This document shows, piece by piece, positions 25,083 through 34,351 of a stretch of DNA of 64,000 bases (positions are counted from its first letter, which is position 1; the number at the start of each line of letters is the position of its first letter). The notes under the pieces were generated by a model. The model did no database searches. It worked only from the letters and a program-made list of their open reading frames with translations, and was not told the origin of the DNA. This DNA comes from an uncultured Litoreibacter sp. Lineage in GTDB: Bacteria > Pseudomonadota > Alphaproteobacteria > Rhodobacterales > Rhodobacteraceae. The position numbers were made by a program, and so were the translations under genes. The DNA lies in contig CANNGL010000001.1 of assembly GCA_947504205.1 (NCBI GenBank), forward strand, positions 248,001 to 312,000. The letters are read 5' to 3'.

Positions 25083-25562
25083 TTATCCCAGCCTCAAATG
25101 GCGCAACCTGTCCAGCGCCCCCTGCAGGATATAGGCAGCCGCCACGTGATCGATAACCTCTGCGCGACGTTTACGTGTCGTATCCGCCTCCAACAGTGCC
25201 TTTTCTGCCGCAACCGTCGACAGCCGCTCATCCCAGAAGGTGATCGGAAGCTCAGTCAGACGGGTGAGATTGCGCGCAAAGGCGCGGGTCGACTGCGCGC
25301 GTGGCCCCTCGCTGCCATCCATATTGCGCGGCAACCCAAGAACAATGCCGCCGATCTCGCGCTCTTTCATGATGGCCATCAGCGCTGCGACATCCTGCGT
25401 GAATTTGCTACGCTTTATCGTCTCCAGCGGCGTGGCAGAGCCGAGCAGCCGATCAGACACCGCAACGCCAATGGTTTTGGTCCCCAGGTCCAATCCCACC
25501 AGCGCCTGCATCGGCGCTACTGCCGTTGCAAACCCCGCAATATCGTCGATAATTTCGCCCAT
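25083..25562 (-). CDS. ruvX: Putative pre-16S rRNA nuclease/Holliday junction resolvase RuvX (YqgF)
   Basis: A 159-residue RNase H-fold nuclease. The first acidic motif is ALVGLDLGTKTIGVAVSD; later come IGGIVLGLPRNMDGSEG, FWDERLSTVAAE and VIDHVAAAYILQ, matching the YqgF family. It is thought to trim the 5' end of pre-16S rRNA. The open frame extends about 64 codons further upstream, but the ATG at 25562 gives the normal family length. Confidence 0.93.
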   Translation of the reverse strand: MGEIIDDIAGFATAVAPMQALVGLDLGTKTIGVAVSDRLLGSATPLETIKRSKFTQDVAALMAIMKEREIGGIVLGLPRNMDGSEGPRAQSTRAFARNLTRLTELPITFWDERLSTVAAEKALLEADTTRKRRAEVIDHVAAAYILQGALDRLRHLRLG

Positions 25563-25752
25563 CCGTTCCGCTTCTTTTTGCCTCAAATATGCATATCCTG
25601 CGTCTGCCGGAAGCGCCACCTCTGACACATGGTCGCAACGCGCAGGCTTGCATGTCGCAAGTCCGCATAAGATGGTCGCCTGCGAGTTCACGTATCGCGG
25701 CTTATTTGAGCAATACCCTATCAAGATCATGACCCCGTGGGAGAGGCCTATC

Positions 25753-26997
25753 ATGAAACGCTATTCCGCCTTTGCCATTGCCCGCGAAGCCGCCCGGTAT
25801 CATACCGGTTGGGAGCGGGCCTGGCGCGCGCCAGAACCCAAGAAGAAGTATGATGCGATCATTATCGGGGCAGGCGGGCACGGTCTTGCCACTGCTTACC
25901 ACCTTGGCAAGAACCACGGGATCAAGAATGTCGCGATCATCGAGAAGGGCTGGCTTGGGGGCGGCAATACGGGCCGCAACACCACGATCATCCGCTCGAA
26001 CTACCTGCAAGACCCCTCGGCTGCGATCTATGAGAAAGCCCGCTCTCTTTACGAGACGATGAGCCAGGACCTGAATTACAATGTCATGTTCAGTCCCCGT
26101 GGTGTCATCATGCTGGCCCAGACCCATCACGAGGTGCGTGGCTATCAGAGGACCGCACACGCCAATGCCCTGCAGGGCGTGCAGACCGAATGGATCGGCC
26201 CGCAGCGGGTGAAAGAGCTTTGCCCGATCATGTGCATTGATGGGCCGCGTTATCCGGTTCTGGGTGGCCTTTGGCAGGCACGTGGCGGCACCGCGCGTCA
26301 TGATGCCGTGGCCTGGGGTTATGCGCGCGCCTGTTCAGATATGGGTATGGATGTGCTTCAGAAATGCGAAGTGACAGCCATTCGTCAGGAAAACGGCAAG
26401 GTGGTCGGCGTCACCACGACCAAGGGTGATATCGATTGCGACAAGCTCGGCATCGTCGTGGCAGGCCATTCCGGCGTTCTGGCCGAGATGGCAGGCTTCC
26501 GGTTGCCGATCGAATCTGTGGCCCTGCAAGCGCTGGTCTCCGAGCCGATCAAACCCTGCATGGATGTGGTCGTCATGGCCAACACCGTGCATGGCTACAT
26601 GTCGCAATCCGATAAGGGCGAAATGGTGATCGGTGGCGGCACGGACGGCTATAACAACTACACCCAGAGGGGATCTTTTCATCACATCGAGGAAACGGTG
26701 CGCGCGTTGATCGAGACCTTCCCGATGATTTCGCGCCTGAAAATGTTGCGCCAATGGGGCGGTATCGTAGACGTCACTGGCGACCGCTCACCCATTCTGT
26801 CGAAAACCCCGCTGGAGAACTGCTTTATCAACTGCGGGTGGGGCACAGGCGGATTCAAGGCCATACCCGGCTCTGGCTGGGGCTTTGCCGAGTTGATGGC
26901 CAAGGGGTATTCGCCGCTGACCGCCGAATTCGGGCTCGACCGCTTCAAGGAAGGCCGCTTCATCGACGAGAGCGTTGCAGCCGGGGTTGCGCACTGA
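25753..26997 (+). CDS. soxB: Sarcosine oxidase beta subunit
   Basis: A 414-residue FAD-dependent amine oxidase subunit. The N-terminus MKRYSAFAIAREAARYHTGW is typical of heterotetrameric sarcosine oxidase beta chains, and the FAD fold IIIGAGGHGLATAYHLGKN follows at residue 36. GIVDVTGDRSPILSKTP and the ending GTGGFKAIPGSGW are family hallmarks. The complex demethylates sarcosine to glycine, passing the methyl group to tetrahydrofolate. The ATG at 25753 is the natural start although the frame is open far upstream. Confidence 0.95.
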   Translation: MKRYSAFAIAREAARYHTGWERAWRAPEPKKKYDAIIIGAGGHGLATAYHLGKNHGIKNVAIIEKGWLGGGNTGRNTTIIRSNYLQDPSAAIYEKARSLYETMSQDLNYNVMFSPRGVIMLAQTHHEVRGYQRTAHANALQGVQTEWIGPQRVKELCPIMCIDGPRYPVLGGLWQARGGTARHDAVAWGYARACSDMGMDVLQKCEVTAIRQENGKVVGVTTTKGDIDCDKLGIVVAGHSGVLAEMAGFRLPIESVALQALVSEPIKPCMDVVVMANTVHGYMSQSDKGEMVIGGGTDGYNNYTQRGSFHHIEETVRALIETFPMISRLKMLRQWGGIVDVTGDRSPILSKTPLENCFINCGWGTGGFKAIPGSGWGFAELMAKGYSPLTAEFGLDRFKEGRFIDESVAAGVAH

Positions 26998-27148
26998 TGG
27001 CCCTCGAATTTCTTAACAAAGCGGGCTTTTGCCGACTATTTCGGGGGCAAACGGCCTTCTTCAGCCCAAAAACACCGGGGAATCCCGCTTATATTCCATC
27101 TGACGCGCCAAGCCGCACCATGGGTCTCACAACACAAGGAGACATAGC

Positions 27149-27346
27149 ATGGACGAACATCTTACACGAAGCGACGGTGTTGGCGGACGCGGCCTTCTCG
27201 TGCTGGCGCTTATCATTGTATCGCTGCTTGGCCTCATGGCCTTCATCGGTGGCACAGGGTCAGTCGTCAATTCCGACGGCACACCGCTTGGCTCAACGGA
27301 GCAGGTCGCTCCTGCGCCGACGCCAACCCCAACGCCGACCGAATAA
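27149..27346 (+). CDS. Small single-pass membrane protein between soxB and soxD
   Basis: A 65-residue protein of unknown function. A short polar N-terminus is followed by one membrane segment (GLLVLALIIVSLLGLMAFIG, about residues 14-33) and a tail ending in repeated Pro-Thr (APTPTPTPTE). AAGGAG lies 9 bases before the ATG, a good ribosome-binding site. It sits between soxB and soxD and is followed by its own terminator at 27381-27416, so it may be a separate transcript. It is not one of the four sarcosine oxidase subunits. Confidence 0.65.
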   Translation: MDEHLTRSDGVGGRGLLVLALIIVSLLGLMAFIGGTGSVVNSDGTPLGSTEQVAPAPTPTPTPTE

Positions 27347-27380
27347 CCACGACCACCACCACTCACTTCCCTCTCTGAGA

Positions 27381-27416
27381 TCCGGCAGCGGCCTTATGGC
27401 GGCTGTCGGATTTTTT
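27381..27416 (+). terminator. Rho-independent terminator between the small membrane protein and soxD
   Basis: Stem TCCGGCAGC (27381-27389) pairs with GCTGTCGGA (27402-27410), with one G-T pair, followed by six T (27411-27416). It would split soxB from soxDAG unless read through. Confidence 0.8.
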
Positions 27417-27436
27417 GTGCGCGCGCGGAGGCTGCC

Positions 27437-27766
27437 ATGCTGATCCTGACCTGTCCTTATTGCGGTGTGGAGGCTGACGAAACCGAGCTTCATGCCGGTG
27501 GCGAGGCCCATATCACACGCGAAACCGTCGGATCATCGGACGAAGATTTCGAGGATTACCTGTTCCAGCGCCAGAACCCGAAAGGCATCCATTTCGAACG
27601 CTGGCGGCATGTCTATGGCTGCGGAAAATGGTTCCACGCGGCCCGCTGCACAAACACACTTGAGGTGTTTGGCACCTATAGCGCGCAAACAACCGAGCCG
27701 CCAAAAGACATTCGCGACAAGATTTCCGGCAAACGCCCGGGCTGGAGTTGGGGGATTTTCTCATGA
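27437..27766 (+). CDS. soxD: Sarcosine oxidase delta subunit
   Basis: A 109-residue zinc-binding subunit: LILTCPYCGVEADETELHAGGEA at the start, YGCGKWFHAARC in the middle and the family ending RPGWSWGIFS. The Cys and His residues bind structural zinc. The start has GGAGG at about 27427. Its stop overlaps the soxA start (ATGA). Confidence 0.93.
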   Translation: MLILTCPYCGVEADETELHAGGEAHITRETVGSSDEDFEDYLFQRQNPKGIHFERWRHVYGCGKWFHAARCTNTLEVFGTYSAQTTEPPKDIRDKISGKRPGWSWGIFS

Positions 27767-30700
27767 GCACGCGCCTTGCAACCGGCGGCAGGCTTTTGAA
27801 CCGAGACCGCGCAACAAATTTCACTTTCAATGGCAAACAGATGCGTGGCTTTGAGGGCGACACTCTGGCCTCGGCTTTGCTTGCCTCGGACCAAATGCTG
27901 ATGGGCCGCTCGTTTAAGTATCACCGGCCCCGTGGCGTGGTCGCTTCGGGCGCGGAAGAGCCGAACGGGCTTGTCAATCTGGGCAAAGGAGGCGGCTTTG
28001 AGCCTAACGCCCGCGTCACGACAACGGAATTGTTCGACGGGCTGAGCGCCGAAAGCCAGAACCACTGGCCCTCGCTTGATTTCGACGTAGGCGTGGTGAA
28101 CAACCTCGCCGCGCGCTTCATGCCCGCTGGGTTTTACTACAAGACATTCATTCAGCCACGGGCTGCATGGAAGCATGTGTTTGAACCGTTCATTCGCAAG
28201 GCTGCAGGTTTGGGCAAAGCCCCCAAAGACCGTGATGCCGACACCTATGAACATTTCTACAGTTTTGCGGACGTTCTGGTCATCGGCGGCGGCATAGCAG
28301 GCCTGCAGGCTGCAAAAGCCGCGGGCGAGGCGGGCGCCAAAGTATTGCTGGTCGAACAGACAGCCACCCTTGGGGGGCGTGCGCCTGTCGATGGGGCCGA
28401 GATCGAGGGGCAGCCCGCTGACATCTGGATTGCCGAGACGACGCTGGCTCTTGAGAAAATGGAGAATGTCACCCTGCGCACCCGTATGATGGGGGCCGGG
28501 GTCTACGATCACGGCTACGCATTATGTTATGAGCGTTTGACCGATCATGCGCCGTTGGCAGAAGGCCCTCGTCATCGTCTGTGGCGGGTTCGTGCGAAGC
28601 AGATCATTACCGCCACCGGCGCAATTGAACGGCCTCTGTCCTTTGCGGGCAATGATATTCCAGGCGTCATGCTGGCCTCGGCGGTTCGCGATTATGTGGT
28701 GAATTATGCCGTCAGCCCCGGTGACCGCACCGTGATTGTCACCAACAATGATGATGCCTACCGGACCGCCATTGTGTTGAAGGAGGCAGGGCTGGACGTG
28801 CCGGTCATCGTTGATGCTCGTCCGGATGGTGGTGGAGAACTGGCCGCCCGCGCCGCGGCTTTGGGCATCCGGATCGAGAAGGGCAAGGGCATCGCCAAGG
28901 TCAAGGGCGGCAAGCGCGTCGAAGGCGTGGCCTTGTGTGCACAGGCTGGCGAAGGCGCTGTGCTGGAGGAGATCGCCTGCGACGCCGTTGCTATGTCGGG
29001 CGGCTGGTCGCCCGTGGTTCATCTCTGGTCTCATTGCGGGGGCAAGCTGATCTGGGACGAAACCCAATCGCATTTCCGCCCGGATGCTGAAAAAGCTCCT
29101 ACAGGGCATGATGGTCAGCCTTTTGTCTCGGTCGTTGGGATCGCCAATGGCTCGATGGAAACTGGGGCTTGCCTCGAAAACGCAGATGCAACCGGCAAAT
29201 CCGTCGCGAAGCTCGTGGGCGGAAAGGCCAAACGGACCGCTGCGCCAAAGGCATCGGATGTAGACGAAGCGCCGATGCTTGCCGTCTGGAAAATGCCGCA
29301 GGGTGCGGGCGAGAAGCTGCGCGCCAAAATGTGGCTGGATTTCCAGAATGATGTGAAAGTCTCAGACGTGATGCTGGCTGCCCAAGAAGGCTTCGAGAGC
29401 GTCGAGCATACCAAGCGTTATACGACATTGGGTATGGCAACGGATCAGGGGAAATTGAGCAATATCAACGGCCTCGCCATTCTTGCTGATAGTCTGAATG
29501 AACATATTCCGCAGGTTGGCACCACGACATTCCGCCCGCCTTATCAACCAATTTCGATGGGCGCGATCGCGGGCGAAACGCGGGGCGAGATTTTTCAACC
29601 TATCGACAAGACGCCGATCCATGAATGGCACGAAGCCAATGGCGCCTTCTTTGAGCCTGTTGGGCATTGGCGCAGGCCCTATTGTTTCCAGATGTCTGGT
29701 GAAACGGTCGAAGACGCCGTCGCCCGCGAAGTCAAAGCGACACGTGACAGCCTTGGTCTGCTGGATGCCTCCACGCTTGGCAAACTGATTGTCAAAGGGC
29801 CGGATGCGGGCAAGTTCCTCGACATGCTCTACACGAATATGATGAGCACGCTGAAGGTCGGCAAATGCCGTTATGGCTTGATGTGCACGGAAAACGGCTT
29901 CCTGACCGATGACGGCGTGGTCGCACGGCTCGATGAGGACACATGGCTTTGCCACACCACGACGGGTGGGGCGGACCGCATTCATGCCCATATGGAAGAA
30001 TGGCTGCAAACTGAATGGTGGGACTGGAAAGTCTACGTGGCCAATGTCACCCAGCAATTTGCCCAGATCGGCGTCGTTGGTCCGAATGCGCGCAAGGTTC
30101 TCGAGAAACTGGGCGGCATGGATGTCTCGAAAGAGGGGCTCGGTTTCATGGAATGGGCCGATGGCAAGATCGGTGAATTTGATGCGCGCGTCTTCCGCAT
30201 CTCCTTCTCGGGCGAGTTAAGCTACGAGATTGCGGTGCTGGCATCGCAGGGTCTGGCCTTCTGGAACGCACTGCTGGAAGCAGGTGAAGAGTTCGGTGTA
30301 ACCCCTTATGGAACCGAAGCTTTGCATATCATGCGGGCTGAAAAAGGCTTCATCATGATTGGCGACGAGACCGACGGCACGGTGATCCCGCAGGACCTCG
30401 GTCTCGGCTGGGCCATTTCCAAGAAGAAAGAGGACTACCTTGGTAAACGCGCGCAGCAGCGCAGCCATATGACTGACCCCATGCGCTGGAAGCTCGTCGG
30501 TCTCGAAACGGTTGACGGCTCGGTCCTTCCAGATGGCGCCTATGCTGTGGGAGATGGCAAGAACGAAAACGGCCAGCGCAATATGATTGGTCGCGTGACC
30601 TCAACCTATCACTCGCCAACTTTGAACCGCGGCATCGCCATGGGCCTTATTGAACTGGGCCCGGACAGAATGGGAGAGGTGCTGACCTTCCCCAAGACTG

Positions 30701-30774
30701 ATGGCACCGAGGTGAAAGCCAAGATTGTCAGCCCGATCTTCTACGACCCTGAGGGGGAGAAGCAAAATGTCTAA
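27763..30774 (+). CDS. soxA: Sarcosine oxidase alpha subunit
   Basis: A 1003-residue subunit. The first 100 residues are the ferredoxin-like part (FTFNGKQMRGFEGDTLASAL) that lacks the cysteines. The NAD-binding flavin fold DVLVIGGGIAGLQAAKAAGEAG begins near residue 172. From about residue 600 it matches the GcvT/aminomethyltransferase fold, where tetrahydrofolate binds and formaldehyde is captured as methylene-THF. Length and order are normal for the family. The start at 27763 overlaps the soxD stop. Confidence 0.95.
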   Translation: MSTRLATGGRLLNRDRATNFTFNGKQMRGFEGDTLASALLASDQMLMGRSFKYHRPRGVVASGAEEPNGLVNLGKGGGFEPNARVTTTELFDGLSAESQNHWPSLDFDVGVVNNLAARFMPAGFYYKTFIQPRAAWKHVFEPFIRKAAGLGKAPKDRDADTYEHFYSFADVLVIGGGIAGLQAAKAAGEAGAKVLLVEQTATLGGRAPVDGAEIEGQPADIWIAETTLALEKMENVTLRTRMMGAGVYDHGYALCYERLTDHAPLAEGPRHRLWRVRAKQIITATGAIERPLSFAGNDIPGVMLASAVRDYVVNYAVSPGDRTVIVTNNDDAYRTAIVLKEAGLDVPVIVDARPDGGGELAARAAALGIRIEKGKGIAKVKGGKRVEGVALCAQAGEGAVLEEIACDAVAMSGGWSPVVHLWSHCGGKLIWDETQSHFRPDAEKAPTGHDGQPFVSVVGIANGSMETGACLENADATGKSVAKLVGGKAKRTAAPKASDVDEAPMLAVWKMPQGAGEKLRAKMWLDFQNDVKVSDVMLAAQEGFESVEHTKRYTTLGMATDQGKLSNINGLAILADSLNEHIPQVGTTTFRPPYQPISMGAIAGETRGEIFQPIDKTPIHEWHEANGAFFEPVGHWRRPYCFQMSGETVEDAVAREVKATRDSLGLLDASTLGKLIVKGPDAGKFLDMLYTNMMSTLKVGKCRYGLMCTENGFLTDDGVVARLDEDTWLCHTTTGGADRIHAHMEEWLQTEWWDWKVYVANVTQQFAQIGVVGPNARKVLEKLGGMDVSKEGLGFMEWADGKIGEFDARVFRISFSGELSYEIAVLASQGLAFWNALLEAGEEFGVTPYGTEALHIMRAEKGFIMIGDETDGTVIPQDLGLGWAISKKKEDYLGKRAQQRSHMTDPMRWKLVGLETVDGSVLPDGAYAVGDGKNENGQRNMIGRVTSTYHSPTLNRGIAMGLIELGPDRMGEVLTFPKTDGTEVKAKIVSPIFYDPEGEKQNV

Positions 30775-31333
30775 TGCAGTCAGCGCCTTGCAGGGCAAAG
30801 CTTATGATGGATTGGTGCGCGTGGAAGAGGCGGGTCTGCGCGGCATGATCACCGTGCGGGGCAATCTATCAAACACCAAGCTGAAGAGCGCGGCGACCAG
30901 CCTGTCTGCCGTGGATTTTCCGAGCACGGGTGAGTGCAACTGCGTCGAAGAAAGCGGCCTTGCATGGATGTCCCCGGACGAGCTTCTGTTGATGACGCCC
31001 TATGACAAGGCACCTGCCGCCGCGCAGCGCATGTCGAAAGCACTGGAAAAGCAGCACCATCTCGTGGCCGAGGTCTCGGATGCGCGCGCCGTGTTCTTCA
31101 TCCGTGGCCCCCAAGCGCGCGAAGTGATGTCAAAGCTTGTTCCGGTCGATCTGTCGCCTGGCAGGTTTCAACCCGGTCAGTTCCGGCGCACACGGATGGC
31201 GCAGGTGCCCGTAGCGTTTTGGATGCGGGATGAAACAACGTTCGAGCTGATCTGTTTCCGCTCCGTGGCGGGCTACGTGTTTGACCTGCTGTGCAACGCA
31301 GCGAAGCCGGGCTCGGAGGTTGGTGTTTTCTAA
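30767..31333 (+). CDS. soxG: Sarcosine oxidase gamma subunit
   Basis: A 188-residue subunit with the GcvT-like fold of SoxG: GMITVRGNLSN near the start, GLAWMSPDELLLM in the middle and the ending SVAGYVFDLLCNAA. The ATG at 30767 overlaps the soxA stop by eight bases. The four subunits form the heterotetramer; the usual downstream folate genes (purU, folD, glyA) do not follow here, the next gene being a convergent exporter. Confidence 0.93.
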   Translation: MSNAVSALQGKAYDGLVRVEEAGLRGMITVRGNLSNTKLKSAATSLSAVDFPSTGECNCVEESGLAWMSPDELLLMTPYDKAPAAAQRMSKALEKQHHLVAEVSDARAVFFIRGPQAREVMSKLVPVDLSPGRFQPGQFRRTRMAQVPVAFWMRDETTFELICFRSVAGYVFDLLCNAAKPGSEVGVF

Positions 31334-31350
31334 GGCGACTATGCTTGCAT

Positions 31351-31941
31351 TCAGATGAAAATCAGGATGACCGTCGAGGCCATCGCCACAGCCATTGCCG
31401 TCATGAAAATACGCCAGGCCCGGTCTGACTGCAGCAGCCGTGCCAGCAGATGTCCTGCTGTTGTCCAGAACAAGCAGACAGCCAGATTGATGGTGCAAAA
31501 AAGCAGGAAAAGACGTGCGGCCTCCCATGTGGGCGCAAGTCCGATGCCGAAGCCTGCGGATGCAGCCAATGCGACGGCCCAGATCTTGGGATTTATCACC
31601 TGAAAAAGCACAGCCTGACCGAAGGACCACGGCGATCCTGCATCGCGTGAAGTGCCGATGCGGCCCGCTTTAACCGTGTTCCATGCAAGCCACAGAATCC
31701 AAGCAGCTGCAAGCACTTGGAAGGCGATCTTGATACCGGGGGAGGCCAGCAGAAGCGCAGTTACCCCAAATGCCGCTGCCGCCGCAATGATGCCAGTACC
31801 CACTGGCACCCCCAGCAAATGTGGAATTGTCTTGCGAAACCCGAACCGCGCACCCGAAGCGGTTAGCATCACAACATTGGGGCCCGGCGAAAACAGGCCC
31901 GCGAAAATGAAAAGAGCGGCAGGGAGGGATGCAGCAATCAA
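31351..31941 (-). CDS. LysE/RhtB family amino-acid exporter
   Basis: A 196-residue inner-membrane protein with about six hydrophobic segments. The N-terminus ALFIFAGLFSPGPNVVMLTASGARFGFRKTIPHLLGVPVG is the LysE/RhtB signature. VINPKIWAVALAASAG in the middle is also typical. It exports amino acids or related compounds. It is convergent with the sox operon, with only 17 bases between stops; there is no regulator beside it to suggest a substrate. Confidence 0.9.
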   Translation of the reverse strand: MIAASLPAALFIFAGLFSPGPNVVMLTASGARFGFRKTIPHLLGVPVGTGIIAAAAAFGVTALLLASPGIKIAFQVLAAAWILWLAWNTVKAGRIGTSRDAGSPWSFGQAVLFQVINPKIWAVALAASAGFGIGLAPTWEAARLFLLFCTINLAVCLFWTTAGHLLARLLQSDRAWRIFMTAMAVAMASTVILIFI

Positions 31942-32260
31942 CAGGCACTCACAGACAACATGATACGCATCTTTCCCGATGAAACGAGTGTGGAAAAACT
32001 AAGGTCAGGGCCGCCGGTCTGTCCATACCAGAACTCCGTTTATTTGGAACCGGGCAAGTCAGCGTCATCACCAAGCCGATCAGGTATGCGAATGATTTTC
32101 AGGGTAAGGGCACCTGCAAGCTTGGCTGATACCAGACGCGATATTTCGGGGAACCATTCGCGGTGGTCGGCGTTGTCCGGTGAGCGAAGGCTTGACCGCG
32201 CGCGCGCAAGCGCTCAGTTAGGCATATGTAATTTGACACAGCACACAAGGGGGCCCCGCA
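31942..32260. other. Intergenic region upstream of sodB
   Basis: 319 bases between the LysE start and sodB. The minus strand has a 57-codon frame (about 32040-32212) that reads like protein but has no ATG, GTG or TTG. I see no gene I would support. The sodB promoter must lie in the right half; AAGGGGG at 32248-32254 is its ribosome-binding site. Confidence 0.5.
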
Positions 32261-32860
32261 ATGGCTTTTGAACTTCCCGACCTTCCATATGCACATGATG
32301 CCTTGGCAGATAATGGCATGTCCAAGGAAACGCTGGAGTATCACCACGATCTGCACCACAACGCCTATGTGACGAATGGCAACAAGGCCATTGAAGGCAC
32401 TGAGTGGGAGGGCAAGTCCCTCGAAGAGATCATCAAGGGCACTTATGATGCCAATGCGGTGGCCCAGTCAGGTATCTTCAACAACATCTCTCAGTTGTGG
32501 AACCACAACCAGTTTTGGGAAATGATGGGACCTGGTAACTCGTCCATGCCCTCCGAGCTTGAAAGCGCGTTGAAAGACAGCTTCGGCTCCGTTGATAAAT
32601 TCAAGGAAGACTTCTCTGCCGCAGGCGCGGGCCAGTTCGGCTCCGGCTGGTGCTGGCTGGTAAAGGACAGCGATGGTGGCCTGAAGGTCACCAAAACCGA
32701 AAATGGCGTGAACCCACTTTGCTTCGGGCAAACGGCACTTCTGGGCTGCGATGTGTGGGAGCACTCCTACTACATCGACTTCCGCAACAAACGCCCAGCC
32801 TACCTGACCAACTTCCTGGACAATCTGGTAAACTGGGAAAACGTCGCCTCGCGCATGTAA
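32261..32860 (+). CDS. sodB: Iron superoxide dismutase
   Basis: A 199-residue Fe/Mn-type superoxide dismutase. Metal ligands are seen in LEYHHDLHHNAYV, ISQLWNHNQFWEM and DVWEHSYYIDFRNKRPAY. LGCDVWEHSYY and FGSGWCWLV are usual for the iron branch. It dismutates superoxide in the cytoplasm. The gene ends at 32860 and its terminator lies inside the start of the next frame. Confidence 0.95.
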   Translation: MAFELPDLPYAHDALADNGMSKETLEYHHDLHHNAYVTNGNKAIEGTEWEGKSLEEIIKGTYDANAVAQSGIFNNISQLWNHNQFWEMMGPGNSSMPSELESALKDSFGSVDKFKEDFSAAGAGQFGSGWCWLVKDSDGGLKVTKTENGVNPLCFGQTALLGCDVWEHSYYIDFRNKRPAYLTNFLDNLVNWENVASRM

Positions 32861-32869
32861 TCCGCACAG

Positions 32870-33772
32870 ATGTCATCCAAAGACAATATGAACCTGCCCG
32901 ACCCGCATCGGGCAGGTTTTTTCAATGGCTTCGCCGATTACTGGTGGGGCGCCTATACCCGTATCAAAATCATCAAGCACGATGTTCTGACGTCAAAGTT
33001 CGAGCCGGGCCAATCGCTCAGCGTCGTGATCATATCCGACATACATGCCGATAGCTGGTTTATGCCGCTTTCGCGTATCGAGGAGGCCGTCTCCATGGTC
33101 AACGACCTTAAACCGGATCTGATCTATATGGGCGGCGATCTTCTTGCGCAGGACAATTGGATCATGACGCCTGAGCCCGTGGATGGCGTGGTCGATGTCC
33201 TGTCCGGGCTTGAGGCGCCGTTTGGCGTCTTTGCAACCACCGGTAATCACGATTGGTGGGATGATCCTAAAACCCAGAACGAGGAGAGCGACACGCCCTT
33301 CATCGTACCGAAGCTTCAGGATGCGGGTATCCGGGTGCTTCGCAACGAAGCAGTTGAACTGGATCATCCCGGCGGCATCTGGCTGTCTGGCATCGAAAGC
33401 CAGTGGGCCTATCAGCGGAAATATCCCAATCATATCGGTGCCCATGATCTTGAGGCGGCGCTGGCCGATGTTCCGCCTGACGCGTTCAGCCTGCTGCTGG
33501 CCCACGAGCCTGACATTTTCCCAAAGCTGCCGGATCGCAACCTCAACGGACCCATCGATGTGGTTCTGTCGGGCCATACCCATGGTGGCCAGATCAAGAT
33601 TTTTCACACACGGCCCGTCATCCCGTCGGAATATGGACGGCGTTACGCTTATGGGCATCGCGTCGAGAATGGCCGCGACCTGATTGTATCGGGTGGGTTG
33701 GGTTGCTCCTCCATTCCGGTCCGGCTGGGCGTGATGCCGGAGATTACGCTGGTCACGATCAGAAGCGGCTAA
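32870..33772 (+). CDS. Metallophosphoesterase
   Basis: A 300-residue calcineurin-like phosphoesterase with all metal motifs: SDIHAD (near residue 55), MGGDLLAQD, GNHDWWDD and SGHTHGGQ. The family includes YaeI/UDP-2,3-diacylglucosamine pyrophosphatase-like enzymes, but no substrate can be named. In-frame ATGs are at 32870 and 32888, both upstream of or beside the sodB terminator stem. No in-frame ATG lies between the stem and the SDIHAD motif; a GTG at 33026 is too late. The gene therefore either reads through the terminator or starts from an unseen promoter. Confidence 0.85.
   Translation: MSSKDNMNLPDPHRAGFFNGFADYWWGAYTRIKIIKHDVLTSKFEPGQSLSVVIISDIHADSWFMPLSRIEEAVSMVNDLKPDLIYMGGDLLAQDNWIMTPEPVDGVVDVLSGLEAPFGVFATTGNHDWWDDPKTQNEESDTPFIVPKLQDAGIRVLRNEAVELDHPGGIWLSGIESQWAYQRKYPNHIGAHDLEAALADVPPDAFSLLLAHEPDIFPKLPDRNLNGPIDVVLSGHTHGGQIKIFHTRPVIPSEYGRRYAYGHRVENGRDLIVSGGLGCSSIPVRLGVMPEITLVTIRSG
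32891..32922 (+). terminator. Rho-independent terminator of sodB
   Basis: A perfect 11-base stem, AACCTGCCCGA (32891-32901) with TCGGGCAGGTT (32908-32918) and loop CCCGCA, runs into six T (32917-32922). It begins 30 bases after the sodB stop and overlaps the first codons of the metallophosphoesterase frame. Confidence 0.9.
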
Positions 33773-33850
33773 GGGACCGCCTAGCGCGGACGTGATTGGC
33801 GTGCGCGTGTCTTCTCTGGCAAAGCAAATCTGAGTTCAGGGAGAAATATC

Positions 33851-34321
33851 ATGACCAAGTACATTATGGCAGCGCTGCTGGTCGTTTGGGGTGCAACAGC
33901 ACAGGCTGAAATGGCAGAGCGCGAGGGATGGGTGGTTCTTCCCACCACCAAGCCTTACGAGGCACTGATTGGTGACGTGAAGACTGCCGTGAAAGCGAAT
34001 AAATTTGGGGTTGTTACACAAGCTGGTCCGACGAAAGCGGCGAAGTCGCGCGGCATCGATATCCCCGGTAACCGGGTTATTGGCGTCTTCAACAACAAAT
34101 ATGCTGTGCGTATCCTGGGGCTCTCGACAGCGGCGATGATCGAAGCGCCGATCCGGCTCTATGTGACTGAAAATGCAGATGGCTCGTCCACGCTAAGCTA
34201 CAAGACACCCTCCATGGTCTTTGAGCCTTATATGGAAGAAGCCGGTGAAGATTTGAGCCTTGCTGCCGAAGAGCTCGATGCGGCCTTCAATACCATTGCT
34301 CAGCAAGCTGTCGCGAATTAG
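33851..34321 (+). CDS. Exported DUF302-like protein
   Basis: A 156-residue protein with a signal peptide (MTKYIMAALLVVWGATAQA) and the DUF302 fold: YEALIGDVKTAVKANKFGVVTQAG near residue 40, then NNKYAVRIL and SYKTPSMVFEPYM. DUF302 proteins are usually periplasmic and of unknown biochemical role. GGGAG precedes the ATG. It stands alone between a phosphoesterase and a TPP enzyme. Confidence 0.8.
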   Translation: MTKYIMAALLVVWGATAQAEMAEREGWVVLPTTKPYEALIGDVKTAVKANKFGVVTQAGPTKAAKSRGIDIPGNRVIGVFNNKYAVRILGLSTAAMIEAPIRLYVTENADGSSTLSYKTPSMVFEPYMEEAGEDLSLAAEELDAAFNTIAQQAVAN

Positions 34322-34351
34322 GGTCGCGGCTGACTGCGCGAGAGGACGTCC

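Noticed and set aside
32040-32212. A 57-codon minus-strand frame that reads like protein (HREWFPEISRLVSAKLAG)
   Set aside because: It has no ATG, GTG or TTG, is bounded by a stop just upstream and has no neighbour to explain it; possibly a remnant, but too weak to list as a gene.
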